The notes: generated by a model from the letters alone, not told the origin. Positions 1 to 8,092 are shown, counted from the stretch's first letter. The stretch is DNA of 35,633 nt from Alphaproteobacteria bacterium (GCA_019237135.1 JAFAHQ010000100.1:1-35633), one strand, 5' to 3'. Translations and numbers: made by a program.

Positions 1-299
1 ATCTCGCCGTCGATTGGTAGAAGGACGATGTGGCCGCGATCATCGCGCTCTACCATAAGCGGCTGACGGAATTCATGGAGACCACGACCGGGGCCGAAAC
101 TGGTACCAAGCGATTAGCGGCGATCCTTGGTGCTTCTCTAATCGGCCGAATTGGCTCCCTGATGGGCCGAATTAATTCCCTGTTCGGTCGGGTAGGGAAT
201 TGGCCCCTTAAGTGGTTGATCTCACGATAGCCAACTCAGGTTTTTCGGCCCCGATATTGACGTTTAGCCAGTATCTTCCCGTCGACCAGGGATCCGGGA
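1..299. other. Left-edge stretch without a convincing gene
   Basis: No protein family is recognised here. A 66-codon plus-strand frame opens with GTG at 30, but its C-terminal half merely translates the repeat at 144-201, so I do not call it a gene. The stretch lies downstream of the minus-strand aconitase X operon that ends at 300, and may hold its 3' untranslated region and the end of a gene lying to the left. Confidence 0.4.
144..201. repeat. 21-bp tandem repeat with overlapping inverted repeat
   Basis: Two adjacent 21-bp units occupy 144-164 and 165-185. Both begin GGCCGAATT and share TCCCTG; about 16 of 21 positions match. The second unit overlaps a perfect 8-bp inverted repeat, AATTCCCT at 174-181 and AGGGAATT at 194-201, with a 12-nt loop and GGCC flanking both arms. 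It could be a dispersed intergenic repeat of the REP type or a weak terminator for the operon ending at 300. There is no T-tract, so terminator function is uncertain. Confidence 0.45.
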
Positions 300-716
300 T
301 CACGAATCGCGCTTTAGGATCTCGACGGTGCCCGCAGCGGGATCGACGCGCAGTTCGTCGCCGGTGCGGAAGAGCCGGGTCACGTCGGCTTCGAACCGAT
401 CGACGAGGGCAACACCAGCAAAAGCCGCCCCCTGGGCGATGATCGGGTTGACCCGGTTGAAGATCAGTCCCAGGGGCACGATCCGCCGCGCCGCCATGTC
501 GTGTAGCATCCAGGCGGTAGCGACCCCGCCTTTGGCGCCGTCGAGGACGAGGATGCGGTTGACATAGCTCTCACCGGCGAGCTTGTGGCTCGGGCGCGAG
601 AAGATCCCGCGGCTGCGGTCGAGATCGTAACGCGCGCTGAAATTGTCGGCGGCGACGAGCGCCGTGCCGCTGACCGCGGGTCCGATGCCGGGATGGCAGC
701 GCAGCACGATCGGCAT
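300..716 (-). CDS. Aconitase X swivel domain (small subunit, DUF126 family)
   Basis: 138 aa, the usual size for a separate aconitase X small subunit. This swivel domain pairs with the catalytic large subunit to dehydrate a hydroxy-acid; characterised bacterial members act on cis-3-hydroxy-L-proline and archaeal ones on mevalonate 5-phosphate. The start ATG at 716 directly follows the TAG stop of the large subunit (719-717), so the two are almost certainly translated together. The N-terminus (HPGIGPAVSGTALV) and the segment around SRPSHKLAGESY are family-like. Where I expect a serine-rich loop contributing the catalytic serine, this protein has DGAKGGVATA, with no serine, so it may belong to a subfamily with other chemistry. 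That expectation is from memory of the family. The substrate is unknown. Confidence 0.8.
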   Translation of the reverse strand: MPIVLRCHPGIGPAVSGTALVAADNFSARYDLDRSRGIFSRPSHKLAGESYVNRILVLDGAKGGVATAWMLHDMAARRIVPLGLIFNRVNPIIAQGAAFAGVALVDRFEADVTRLFRTGDELRVDPAAGTVEILKRDS

Positions 717-1949
717 CTACAGCACCTTCCCGGCCACCGCCGAATCAACGCAACGCTCAAGGCTCGCCAGGCTCGACCGGTAGCCGTAGCCGCCCAGGAT
801 ATTGACGAGCTTTGCCGAGTTCGTCATCAGGCGGGTCCAGCCATTCGCCTCGGCCATCTCGCGCGCATAGCTCTGGTAGAAGCAGATCCCTTGGGCGACG
901 ACCCCACCCGCCGCCTCGATGCGGGCGGTCAGGCCCATCCGGTCGGCGGCGTGCTTGATCTCGGGAGATGTCGCGACGATGACCGTCGTGTCGGGATGGA
1001 TCTGCCGGCCGTCCAGGGCGTCGGCCACGGCTGCGATTTCGTGGAGCGACAATTGCGGCGCCGCAAAAACGACGACGTCGAGCTTGTCACCCGGCGCCGA
1101 ATAGCGGGCGAGAAAGGCCGCGATGTCGGCCGCGCCGATCGGGATCGGATCGGGCGGAGCAACGGCAAGCACCGGTTCCTCGGTGGTGATGCCGGGCATG
1201 TGGAAGAGCGCCACCGACCCGAAGCTCGCCAGGGCGGCGCCAAAATGCTTCAGGGCGTCCGAGCCCGGGGCCGCCGCCAACCCCTCGATCAACGGGACCT
1301 GCCAGTAGGAGCAGCAGGCCTCGCCGACGATGCCGCCCAGCGCACCCCACTCGCTGAGGTCGCGCGGTGCCGCCGTGAGCCGGAACCGCCGGGTGGCGCG
1401 GCGGCTCGCGTCGAGATGGTAGCCGTAGCGCGGGGTCCGGCCGGTCAATGCCGCGGCGAGCGCGGAGGGCCCGCCTTCGAAATTACTGCGGGACCCGAGC
1501 ACGCTGTTCGCATAGATGACCGCTCCGGTATCGCCATAGGCGACGTGCTCGCCGCGGAGCGGTGCCATCACCGTCTGATAGTTGATGCAGGTGTCGGTCA
1601 TCAGCACGCCGAAGGCGGAGAGTGCCGCGATCGCTCGGCGCTCGAGCGCCGCCATCGCAGCGCTCTGGCCGAGCCGGCGATAAACCGCGAAATCGATCCC
1701 GCGCGGATCGGTAATCGCCGGTACCCGGACCCGCCGATCGGGCTCGGGGGCGGCGGCGAGACCTTCGAGAAAGCGCACGCCGGCTTCGCCCAGGGATTCG
1801 GTATCGGCCATGACGTGCGCTTGGCCCACCGCGATGAAATCGGCGGCGTCGAAGAACTCGCCGATGACGATCTGGTGGGCGATCGCCCAGCGCCGCGGCG
1901 CGCCGAGCTTGCCCGCCAACATCGCTCCTTCCTCGTCGCTCAGCCGCAT
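717..1949 (-). CDS. Aconitase X catalytic domain (large subunit, DUF521 family)
   Basis: 410 aa from ATG at 1949, the normal length of the catalytic subunit. It is a cytosolic Fe-S hydro-lyase acting with the small subunit encoded next. Family segments are clear: RLSDEEGAMLAG at the N-terminus, MTDTCINYQ around Cys121, the run AYGDTGAVIYANSVLGSR, FEGGPSALAAALTGRTP, GICFYQSY, and a C-terminal TNSAKLVNILGGYG followed by LERCVDS. Cys121, the Cys in GICF and the late Cys in ERCV are the likely cluster ligands. Start choice: ATG 1949 puts the family's first conserved segment at residue 2 and has AAGG about 8 nt upstream. A GTG at 1982 overlaps the CoA-transferase stop as GTGA and would add 11 residues. 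The substrate is not settled by sequence. Confidence 0.85.
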   Translation of the reverse strand: MRLSDEEGAMLAGKLGAPRRWAIAHQIVIGEFFDAADFIAVGQAHVMADTESLGEAGVRFLEGLAAAPEPDRRVRVPAITDPRGIDFAVYRRLGQSAAMAALERRAIAALSAFGVLMTDTCINYQTVMAPLRGEHVAYGDTGAVIYANSVLGSRSNFEGGPSALAAALTGRTPRYGYHLDASRRATRRFRLTAAPRDLSEWGALGGIVGEACCSYWQVPLIEGLAAAPGSDALKHFGAALASFGSVALFHMPGITTEEPVLAVAPPDPIPIGAADIAAFLARYSAPGDKLDVVVFAAPQLSLHEIAAVADALDGRQIHPDTTVIVATSPEIKHAADRMGLTARIEAAGGVVAQGICFYQSYAREMAEANGWTRLMTNSAKLVNILGGYGYRSSLASLERCVDSAVAGKVL

Positions 1950-1978
1950 CGACAAAGCCTTGATCCGACTGACGCCGG

Positions 1979-3208
1979 TCACTCGGAGCCGATCACGATC
2001 TTGCGGGCAAGGAGATCGTCGATCTCGGGCTCTGCAAACCCGGTCTCCCGCAGAATCGCGCGCGAGTGCTCGCCCAACCGCGGCGCCGGATGGCGCAGCG
2101 CGCAGTCGGCGTCGCCAAACCGCACCGGCGGCCGCCCCATGCGGATCGACCCTTCCGAGGGATGCTCGACCAGCGGAAAGAAATCGACGGCGGCCAGCTG
2201 CGCGTCGGCCGGCAATTCGGCGAGCGGGTTGACTGGTCCGCACGGGATGTCCGCGGCCTCAAGCTTGGCGAGCCAGAATGCGGTCGGCTCAGCGTGCACG
2301 CATTCTGCGACCAGTGCATAGAGCTCGGCGATGTGGCGGCTGCGGGTCGGCGCGTCGGCAAGGCGCGGATCCTCGGCGAGCTCGGGCCGCCCGGCGATGC
2401 GGAAGAAATCCCTCCAGTGCCGGTCGGTGTAGGGGAGGATGCAGATATGCCCGTCCGCGGTGCGATGCGGTCGCCGGTCGGGGGCGAGCATTCGGGCATA
2501 GCCGGGCGGCCCGATCGGCGGGTCGAAGGTCATCCCGCCCATATGCTCGGCCATGACGAAGGCGGTCATCGTTTCGAGCATCGGCACTTCGATGGCCTGG
2601 CCTCGGCCGGTGTGCGTACGCTGCAGCAGCGCCGCCATCACCGCATAGACCATGGTCAGCCCAACTGTCTTGTCACCAATCAGGGTGGGGACAAAGCGGG
2701 CCTCGTCGCCCGTCGCCATCTCGAGCGAAACGAGCCCGCAGCCGCCCTGGATGATGTCGTCGAAGGCCGGCCGGTCGGCGAGCGGGCCGTTCTGCCCATA
2801 GCCCTGCGCCGAGCAATAGACGAGCCGCGGGTTGGCCTCTTGCAGCCGCTCCCAGGTAAAGCCGAGCCGGGTCATCGCCTGCACGCGCATGTTGTGCATC
2901 AAGACGTCGCTCTGCGCGACGAGTGCCAGCAATATGGGCACCGCTTCGGGCCGCTTCAGATCGAGCACCAGGGAGCGCTTGTTGCGATTGAGATTGAGGA
3001 AGACGTGGCCCATGTCGCGATGCCTGGCAGGACCGGCATAGCGCATGATGTCGCCGTCGGGCGATTCGACCTTGATCACCTCGGCACCGAGATCGCCGAG
3101 GATTTGCGTCGCCAGAGGCCCGAGGACGACCGTCGTCAGGTCGAGCACCTTGATCCCGGTGAGCGGACCTGGTCTCGCAGCGCTCACCCTGGCATCAGGC
3201 TCTTGCAT
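1979..3208 (-). CDS. CaiB/BaiF class III CoA-transferase
   Basis: 409 aa, typical for the family. It would move CoA from one carboxylic acid to another through an aspartyl-CoA intermediate in the cytosol. The N-terminus has the family hallmark GIKVLDLTTVVLGPLATQILGDLGAEVIKVE (read here in parts: GIKVLDL, GPLATQ, GDLGAEVIKVE). The catalytic Asp is expected at Asp150 in RPAFDDIIQG. ATG at 3208 has GGAGG 6 nt upstream. It is the first gene of the minus-strand operon with the aconitase X pair, so the likely job is activating the acid made or used by aconitase X. The arsC-like gene starts divergently 53 bp away, so the promoters share 3209-3261. Substrate prediction inside this family from sequence is unreliable. 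Confidence 0.88.
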   Translation of the reverse strand: MQEPDARVSAARPGPLTGIKVLDLTTVVLGPLATQILGDLGAEVIKVESPDGDIMRYAGPARHRDMGHVFLNLNRNKRSLVLDLKRPEAVPILLALVAQSDVLMHNMRVQAMTRLGFTWERLQEANPRLVYCSAQGYGQNGPLADRPAFDDIIQGGCGLVSLEMATGDEARFVPTLIGDKTVGLTMVYAVMAALLQRTHTGRGQAIEVPMLETMTAFVMAEHMGGMTFDPPIGPPGYARMLAPDRRPHRTADGHICILPYTDRHWRDFFRIAGRPELAEDPRLADAPTRSRHIAELYALVAECVHAEPTAFWLAKLEAADIPCGPVNPLAELPADAQLAAVDFFPLVEHPSEGSIRMGRPPVRFGDADCALRHPAPRLGEHSRAILRETGFAEPEIDDLLARKIVIGSE

Positions 3209-3261
3209 TGCCTGCCTCCACCCCGTACCCCGTTCTCGCCCCGATCCGAAGGAGGAAGGCG

Positions 3262-3603
3262 ATGCCGGTGACGATGTACCACAACCCGCGCTGCAATACC
3301 TCGCGCAGGACCCTGGCGTTATTGCGCGAGAAGGGAGTGGAGCCGACCATCATCGAATATTTGAAGACGCCTTATACGGCGGCGCAGCTGAGGCAGCTCC
3401 TGGGCCAGCTGAAGATGCCGGCGAGCAAGCTCGTGCGGAAGAAAGAAGCTGCCGCCGCCGGCATCGATCCCACGGCGTTGCCGGAGGACGCGCTGATCGA
3501 GGCGATGGCAAAGAACCCGATCATCGTCGAGCGGCCGATCGTCGTCTCGGGACGGAAGGCCGCCCTCGGCCGCCCGCCAGAAGCGGTGCTCTCGGTGCTG
3601 TAG
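3262..3603 (+). CDS. ArsC family arsenate reductase-like protein
   Basis: 113 aa from ATG 3262, chosen because GGAGGAAGG at 3251-3259 sits just upstream; an in-frame ATG at 3208 would add 18 unmatched residues. The fold is thioredoxin-like ArsC. The N-terminal YHNPRCNTSRRTL places the catalytic Cys at residue 11, and the C-terminal NPIIVERPIVV supplies the conserved basic residues near 91. Such proteins reduce arsenate with glutathione and glutaredoxin, but many chromosomal ArsC/YfgD relatives have no proven arsenate role. No arsenite pump or ArsR regulator is nearby, so an arsenic function is only inferred. It faces the CoA-transferase operon across a 53-bp gap and converges with the uronate dehydrogenase 8 bp downstream. 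Confidence 0.8.
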   Translation: MPVTMYHNPRCNTSRRTLALLREKGVEPTIIEYLKTPYTAAQLRQLLGQLKMPASKLVRKKEAAAAGIDPTALPEDALIEAMAKNPIIVERPIVVSGRKAALGRPPEAVLSVL

Positions 3604-3611
3604 CCCGGACC

Positions 3612-4418
3612 TCACGGGGCGGGGGTCTGCGCCGAATACTCCGCAGCACAGAACGTGCCGCCCTGATAGCGCTCCGCGATCGGGTCGATCGCCCGACCGG
3701 CCGCGGCCGCCAGCACAGCCTCGGCAAAGGGTTCCGAACCGTCCTGTGGCCGGTAGCCAAGCCGCTCTGCGTTAGCGTTGTCATACCACGAGCGCCGATT
3801 GTTCGAGACGCCGTAGACGATCTCGTAACGGATGTCCGGATGTTCCAGGCCGATGCGCACGAGCTGGGTGTAATCGCGCGGGCTGATCCAGATTGACAGC
3901 CGGCGTTCGTCGATCGGTCGCGGCCCGAAATTGCCGATGCGGGTGCACAGAAACCCGATCCCATGCTTATCGGCATACAGGCTGGCAAGCGCTTCGGCAA
4001 AGGCTTTGCTGACGCCGTATCGGCTGTCCGGCCGCGGCACCACCCGGTGGTCGATCCGATGCTCGCGCGGATAAAAACCGACCGCATGGTTGCTCGTCGC
4101 GACGACAATGCGCTTGACCCGGGCTCGTCGCGCCGCCTCGAATAGGTTGTATGTGCCGACGATGTTCGATTGAAGGATCGGCTCCCATTCGTTCTCGCCC
4201 GAAATACCTCCTAAATGGACGATGCCGTCGACATCGGCGACGATGCGCTTGACCCCGGCTAGGTCCGAGAGCTCGGCGTAACCCACTTCCTCCCCGGCTC
4301 GCGCCGCCGCAAGCGGCACACGATCAGAGAGCCGCAAGACCGGATAGACCTCTTGCAGGCTCTCGCGCAGCGACCGGCCGATGCCCCCGCCCGCACCCGT
4401 GATAAGCACTCGATGCAT
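3612..4418 (-). CDS. udh: NAD-dependent uronate dehydrogenase
   Basis: 268 aa from ATG 4418, selected for its AGGAGG ribosome-binding site and because the Rossmann fold then starts at residue 4 (VLITGAGGGIG). It is a short-chain dehydrogenase/reductase of the extended type, with Tyr134 and Lys138 in YGVSK. The segment SNHAVGFYPR (109-118), NFGPRPIDERRLSIW and VSNNRRSWYDN match uronate dehydrogenases, which oxidise D-galacturonate or D-glucuronate to the aldarolactone using NAD. It stands alone: no uronate transporter or lactonase is adjacent. Because it lies beside an exopolysaccharide locus, turnover of uronic acids is a reasonable guess. Substrate preference between the two uronates cannot be read from sequence. 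Confidence 0.85.
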   Translation of the reverse strand: MHRVLITGAGGGIGRSLRESLQEVYPVLRLSDRVPLAAARAGEEVGYAELSDLAGVKRIVADVDGIVHLGGISGENEWEPILQSNIVGTYNLFEAARRARVKRIVVATSNHAVGFYPREHRIDHRVVPRPDSRYGVSKAFAEALASLYADKHGIGFLCTRIGNFGPRPIDERRLSIWISPRDYTQLVRIGLEHPDIRYEIVYGVSNNRRSWYDNANAERLGYRPQDGSEPFAEAVLAAAAGRAIDPIAERYQGGTFCAAEYSAQTPAP

Positions 4419-4689
4419 TCCGCTCCTCCTGGTGCTCTCGAACCCGTATGTCGCGCGGCGGGTCATGGCACGCCGAGCGCAGCCGCTTCAACCGCCTTCT
4501 CGGTCATTCATCGGTTGTCAAGCGAGTGGTCACAGGATGGCAACCGTGCAACCCGATGATACCAGTCCAAGACTAGACCAGATCCCGAATACCGATGCAC
4601 CTCTGTCAAGCGAGCCGTTCGCTTTTGCCGCTTTGGTGCCGCGAGGAAGCCAAAGGCAGTGACCGTGCAAAGGTCTGAGCCAAGCTTCG

Positions 4690-4794
4690 ATGGCGATCAC
4701 ATGCCAAAAATGCGGCTACGGCGTCAGGATATCGTTAACAACGGGACCGAAAAACCGACAACTACATTGCACGGTGAGCGCCTTGGTGCTATAG
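4690..4794 (+). CDS. Possible 34-aa CxxC small protein
   Basis: ATG at 4690 opens 34 codons ending in TAG at 4792-4794. The product begins MAITCQKCGYGVRI and has a further Cys at residue 27, resembling the first half of a zinc ribbon with the second knuckle incomplete. There is no strong Shine-Dalgarno, and the frame overlaps the likely promoter of the exopolysaccharide operon. It may be a leader peptide, a truncated zinc-ribbon protein, or chance. Confidence 0.2.
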   Translation: MAITCQKCGYGVRISLTTGPKNRQLHCTVSALVL

Positions 4795-4795
4795 C
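4767..4795 (+). promoter_or_regulatory. Predicted sigma70-type promoter of the XrtA operon
   Basis: TTGCAC at 4767-4772 and TATAGC at 4790-4795 are separated by exactly 17 nt. Initiation would be near 4802, about 100 nt before the GTG start of the polysaccharide export gene. No second promoter as good is seen until after the outer-membrane gene, so this may drive the first part of the locus. Confidence 0.5.
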
Positions 4796-4905
4796 AAGTA
4801 GTACCTAGCCGCGAAACGAGATGATCGGGGGCAGCAGTTTCGCACCGGCCATTTGCTGACGGTTAATATTCGTTGAGGTTTGAGAACGCTGGATAGGAGC
4901 GCAGA

Positions 4906-5520
4906 GTGCATCGCACGGGTTTTCGCGCTATCGCAGCGGTCACTGCGCTTATCGTCGCCGGGTGCGGAGGCGGGCCGACGCTACCCCCGGCACCGCCGGC
5001 GTCATCACTGCCCTCCGCTGAGTACCGAATTGGTCCCGGCGACAACATAAACATCTTTGTCTGGCGCAATCCGGAGTTGTCGCTGACCGTGCCGGTCCGG
5101 CCCGACGGTCGCCTTTCGATCCCGCTGGTCGAGGACGTCGTGGCCATCGGCAAGACGCCGACCGCTCTCGCTCGCGAGTACGAACAACTGCTCGGCAAAT
5201 ATATCAAGGAACCTCTCGTCACCATCATCGTAACAGGCTTCGGCGGCCCGATCCCCGACCAGGTCCGCGTCATCGGTGAAGCTGCGCAACCACGCGCGCT
5301 TCCATATCGAGCGGACATGACGTTGCTCGATGCGATGATCGCAGTCGGCGGTCTCACGCGATATGCTGCCGGGAACGACACCGTGCTTATACGGACTGCC
5401 CAGGGCGAGCAGAATACCTATTCGGTCCATCTCAATAGCCTGATCAGAGATGGCGACATCGACAGCAATGTTGCTCTTCGTCCTGGCGATATTTTAATTA
5501 TTCCGCAGCGACTATTTTAG
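4906..5520 (+). CDS. XrtA-system polysaccharide export lipoprotein (Wza/BexD family)
   Basis: 204 aa. The GTG start at 4906 follows AGGAG at 4895-4899 with 6-nt spacing. The signal peptide ends in a lipobox, IVAGC, giving lipidated Cys20. After a Pro-rich linker come the poly_export domain (YRIGPGDNINIFVW to about residue 120) and a SLBB-like domain (VRVIGEAAQPRALPY onward). The protein would form the periplasmic/outer-membrane channel through which the exopolysaccharide leaves the cell. Length and layout agree with the PEP-CTERM/XrtA export family (TIGR03027). It is first in the plus-strand operon with the chain-length determinant and the tyrosine kinase, the standard trio for Wzy-type export. 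Confidence 0.9.
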   Translation: MHRTGFRAIAAVTALIVAGCGGGPTLPPAPPASSLPSAEYRIGPGDNINIFVWRNPELSLTVPVRPDGRLSIPLVEDVVAIGKTPTALAREYEQLLGKYIKEPLVTIIVTGFGGPIPDQVRVIGEAAQPRALPYRADMTLLDAMIAVGGLTRYAAGNDTVLIRTAQGEQNTYSVHLNSLIRDGDIDSNVALRPGDILIIPQRLF

Positions 5521-5623
5521 ATGTGTCGAGCCTTCCTGTGACGGATTGTCGGCACAAGGCTAACCGATCCGAGTGAAATTCGCCGGGGATTGTCGTGCCC
5601 GTTCAACACTATAGGAGCCGGTC

Positions 5624-7204
5624 ATGAGGTGGATACCCTCGCAAGCCATGCCGATCGTGCAAGCGATGTGGCGTCATCGATGGTTTGCCGTGGGTACCGC
5701 TTGGCTCGTTTGCACCGCTGGTTGGATCGGCGCCGCTTTTATACCGACGAGATACGAATCAACGGCGCGAGTCTATCTTAATGCCGATCCGCTCTTGACC
5801 CCGCTCCTGCGTGGGCTGGCGGCGGACACCGACCCTGGCCGCCATCTCGATTTCATGCAGCGCACTTTGTTGAGCCGACCCAATCTGGAGCAGCTAATTC
5901 GCCTTACCGATCTCGACACCGGGATCCAGACCCCTGCAGAGAAAGAAGCGCTGTTCAAACGCCTGGCGAGCGATATTTCGGTGGCACCGGTCACTTTGAA
6001 CCTACTAGCCCTCTCCTACCGCGACAGCGATCCGGTCTTGGCGAAGAATGTCGTGCAGTCGCTGCTGACAATTTTCGCCGAGAAGATGGCCGGCAGCAGC
6101 CGAGCCGAGATGGACAGCGCACAACGTTTCCTAGACGACGAGATCGCCTCTTATCGAGACCAATTGCGCGCTGCCGAGAAGCGCCGGGCCGATTTGGCTG
6201 ACAAATATCCGGATATCGTTCGAAACCGGTCGCCGGACGCGCCGGGGGGCGACGATGCCGGCGTCAATCGGCTTGAACAAGCTCGTGCGGCGGTGGCCCA
6301 ACTGAAGACCGACCTCGCCGATGCCACCAGCAAGCGAGACGCGATTCAAAAAGAACTCGCAGGCGTACCTACAACGCTGACCGTCGACCATGGCCCCCAG
6401 GTGATCGTTACCGGTGGCCACCTGACACCGATCGAAGAGCGGCTACAGGAGCTTCACCGAAATCTCGACACCTTGCTGTTGAAATACACAGAGGAACATC
6501 CGGATGTGAAGGCTGCCCGACAGTCCATCGTCCAGCTCGAGGCCGAGGCGAAGTCATCGGGCGGGGGTGCCGGACAAGCTGGTAACGCGGCAAACAAGGG
6601 ACAGATCGCCAACGGCGCCTATGACCAAATCAAGGTCAGGCTGGTTGACGCCGAGGCTGCCGTCGCCGCCGTGCAGCGCCGTCTTAGCGAGGCTGAGACC
6701 CAACAGACGAAGATCGAAAAGATTGCGCAGTCGGCACCTGGAGTGCTGGTGCAAGCTCAGGACCTTGACCGTGACTACAGCGTTCTGAAGAGCAATTACG
6801 TGGCACTTGTGACCCGGCGCGAATCGACGACAATAGCTAATGCCGCCGATACCAAGACCGAAAAGATCCAATTTCGCATTGTCGATCCGCCTCAGGTGCC
6901 GATCGTCCCGGCCGCGCCGAACCGGCCGTTACTCGTGACAGTGGTGCTCGCTCTCGGTATTGGCGCCGGCTTGGCAGCACCTCTGTTGGTAATGCAACTC
7001 GACCGCTCCTTTGCCACGCTCGGTCAGCTGCGGAACCTCGGGATCCCAATTTTAGGAAGCGTGTCGCGGCTTTCGATTGGTGCGGCTCAGCGGCGTGCCG
7101 CGCTGCAATTGATCGGAGTTACCGCGAGCGCTTTAGTCCTGGTTGCAGTGTACGGAACGTTGCTCATGCTCAGCATCGGCCTCCATTCAGTAGGCGTATC
7201 GTAG
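5624..7204 (+). CDS. XrtA-system chain-length determinant (Wzz/GNVR family)
   Basis: 526 aa. ATG 5624 has AGGAG at 5613-5617. The protein spans the inner membrane, with a first transmembrane helix near residues 20-41, a large periplasmic region rich in coiled coil (about 160-250 and 330-390), and hydrophobic segments near 435-457 and 500-520. The GNVR-like part (SNYVALVTRRES) and the proline-rich stretch before the second helix (RIVDPPQVPIVPAAPNRP) are typical of TIGR03007 co-polymerases, which set polymer length and open the export channel. The stop codon directly abuts the ATG of the kinase at 7205, so the two should be co-translated and interact, as in other Wzc/Wzb-type pairs. Confidence 0.9.
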   Translation: MRWIPSQAMPIVQAMWRHRWFAVGTAWLVCTAGWIGAAFIPTRYESTARVYLNADPLLTPLLRGLAADTDPGRHLDFMQRTLLSRPNLEQLIRLTDLDTGIQTPAEKEALFKRLASDISVAPVTLNLLALSYRDSDPVLAKNVVQSLLTIFAEKMAGSSRAEMDSAQRFLDDEIASYRDQLRAAEKRRADLADKYPDIVRNRSPDAPGGDDAGVNRLEQARAAVAQLKTDLADATSKRDAIQKELAGVPTTLTVDHGPQVIVTGGHLTPIEERLQELHRNLDTLLLKYTEEHPDVKAARQSIVQLEAEAKSSGGGAGQAGNAANKGQIANGAYDQIKVRLVDAEAAVAAVQRRLSEAETQQTKIEKIAQSAPGVLVQAQDLDRDYSVLKSNYVALVTRRESTTIANAADTKTEKIQFRIVDPPQVPIVPAAPNRPLLVTVVLALGIGAGLAAPLLVMQLDRSFATLGQLRNLGIPILGSVSRLSIGAAQRRAALQLIGVTASALVLVAVYGTLLMLSIGLHSVGVS

Positions 7205-8092
7205 ATGGCAGAATCGATTGGGTTGATCGAACGCGCTGCGGCGCTGCTGCGCCAACGGGACGCGAACGAATCTGCCGCGTTGCCGCCAACCGACGGAGAG
7301 GCCGGTACTAGCGACAGTGGCCCGGAACTGGTTCTTGATCGCGGCCGTCTCGCCAATTACGGGATCACCATGCCCTCGTCGGCACGATCGCGAACCGTCG
7401 AGGAGTTCCGCCTCGTAAAGCGGAACCTGATGACCCAATTCTCGCACGGCGTCTCGAGCGAGGATCAGCGATCCAGCCGGCTGATCATGGTAACGAGCGC
7501 TCGGCCGGGCGAAGGCAAGACATTCATCTCGCTCAACCTCGCTCTTGCTTTCGCCTCGGAGAGAGATGTCAAAGCGCTGCTGGTCGATGTCGATACGCAA
7601 CACTCGACCCTGCGGACAATCCTTGGGATCTCGGGGCAGGAAGGTATCGTCGACGTATTGGCGGGAAACCGCGAATTATCCGAGATGCTTATCCAGACGA
7701 ATGTCCCAAATCTGATGATCCTCCCGGCCGGCCGGGGCGGCCCGCACGTCCCGGAGCTGTTTTCGAGCAATCGCATGGCGATCCTGATGGCCCAAATGAC
7801 ACGGCGCTTCGCCGATCACTACATCATCATCGACACCCCACCCTGCATGGCGAGCAGCGACGCCGCCGCGCTTGCGCCGCTGGTTGGACAGATCGTCTTT
7901 ATCGTCGAGGCGCATCATACGCAGCAGGTGGAGATCGAAGCGAGTCTGAGCATGCTCAGCGCCTGTCCCCGGATCAGTCTTCTCCTAAATAAGACCAATG
8001 CGATGGCGGGCGAGCATTTTGGCTCTTACCAGTATTATTATTATTCCCAAGGTCGTGAGAGTGATGTGCTGCGCTCGGAAAATCCCGCGTAA
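7205..8092 (+). CDS. XrtA-associated tyrosine autokinase (BY-kinase)
   Basis: 295 aa, cytoplasmic. Walker A is at 99-107 (SARPGEGKT), Walker A' at 126-132 (LLVDVDT) and Walker B at 207-213 (IIIDTPP). The C-terminal tail has the tyrosine cluster SYQYYYYSQG (Tyr275, 277-280), the site of autophosphorylation in BY-kinases. Phosphorylation cycling of such kinases controls assembly of the polymerase/export machinery through the adjacent chain-length protein. The A' motif ends DVDTQ; most family members have Asp-x-Asp-x-Arg, so the Arg is replaced by Gln. It matches TIGR03018 in layout. The downstream outer-membrane gene starts inside its last 29 bp. Confidence 0.9.
   Translation: MAESIGLIERAAALLRQRDANESAALPPTDGEAGTSDSGPELVLDRGRLANYGITMPSSARSRTVEEFRLVKRNLMTQFSHGVSSEDQRSSRLIMVTSARPGEGKTFISLNLALAFASERDVKALLVDVDTQHSTLRTILGISGQEGIVDVLAGNRELSEMLIQTNVPNLMILPAGRGGPHVPELFSSNRMAILMAQMTRRFADHYIIIDTPPCMASSDAAALAPLVGQIVFIVEAHHTQQVEIEASLSMLSACPRISLLLNKTNAMAGEHFGSYQYYYYSQGRESDVLRSENPA

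Larger units (their letters stand above)
4419..4905. other. Divergent intergenic region between udh and the XrtA locus
   Basis: 487 bp separating the divergent udh and polysaccharide-export genes. The left edge carries the udh ribosome-binding site. The right half has a sigma70-like promoter (4767-4795) facing the exopolysaccharide genes and a 34-codon frame (4690-4794) overlapping it. The remainder shows no clear hairpin. I looked for a sigma54 element, because XrtA systems can be under a PrsR-type regulator, and found none with correct spacing. Confidence 0.5.

Noticed and set aside
585-2321. Long plus-strand frame of 578 codons
   Set aside because: It is antisense to the aconitase X and CoA-transferase genes, and its composition (Arg, Gly, Asp, His-rich) is typical of a shadow frame in GC-rich DNA.
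2066-3271. Plus-strand frame of 401 codons antisense to the CoA-transferase
   Set aside because: No family features; the opposite strand has a full family match with a good ribosome-binding site.
4840-4860. Possible sigma54 element before the polysaccharide export gene
   Set aside because: A CGCAC and a TTGCT are present, but the spacing is two bases too long and the key GG is absent.
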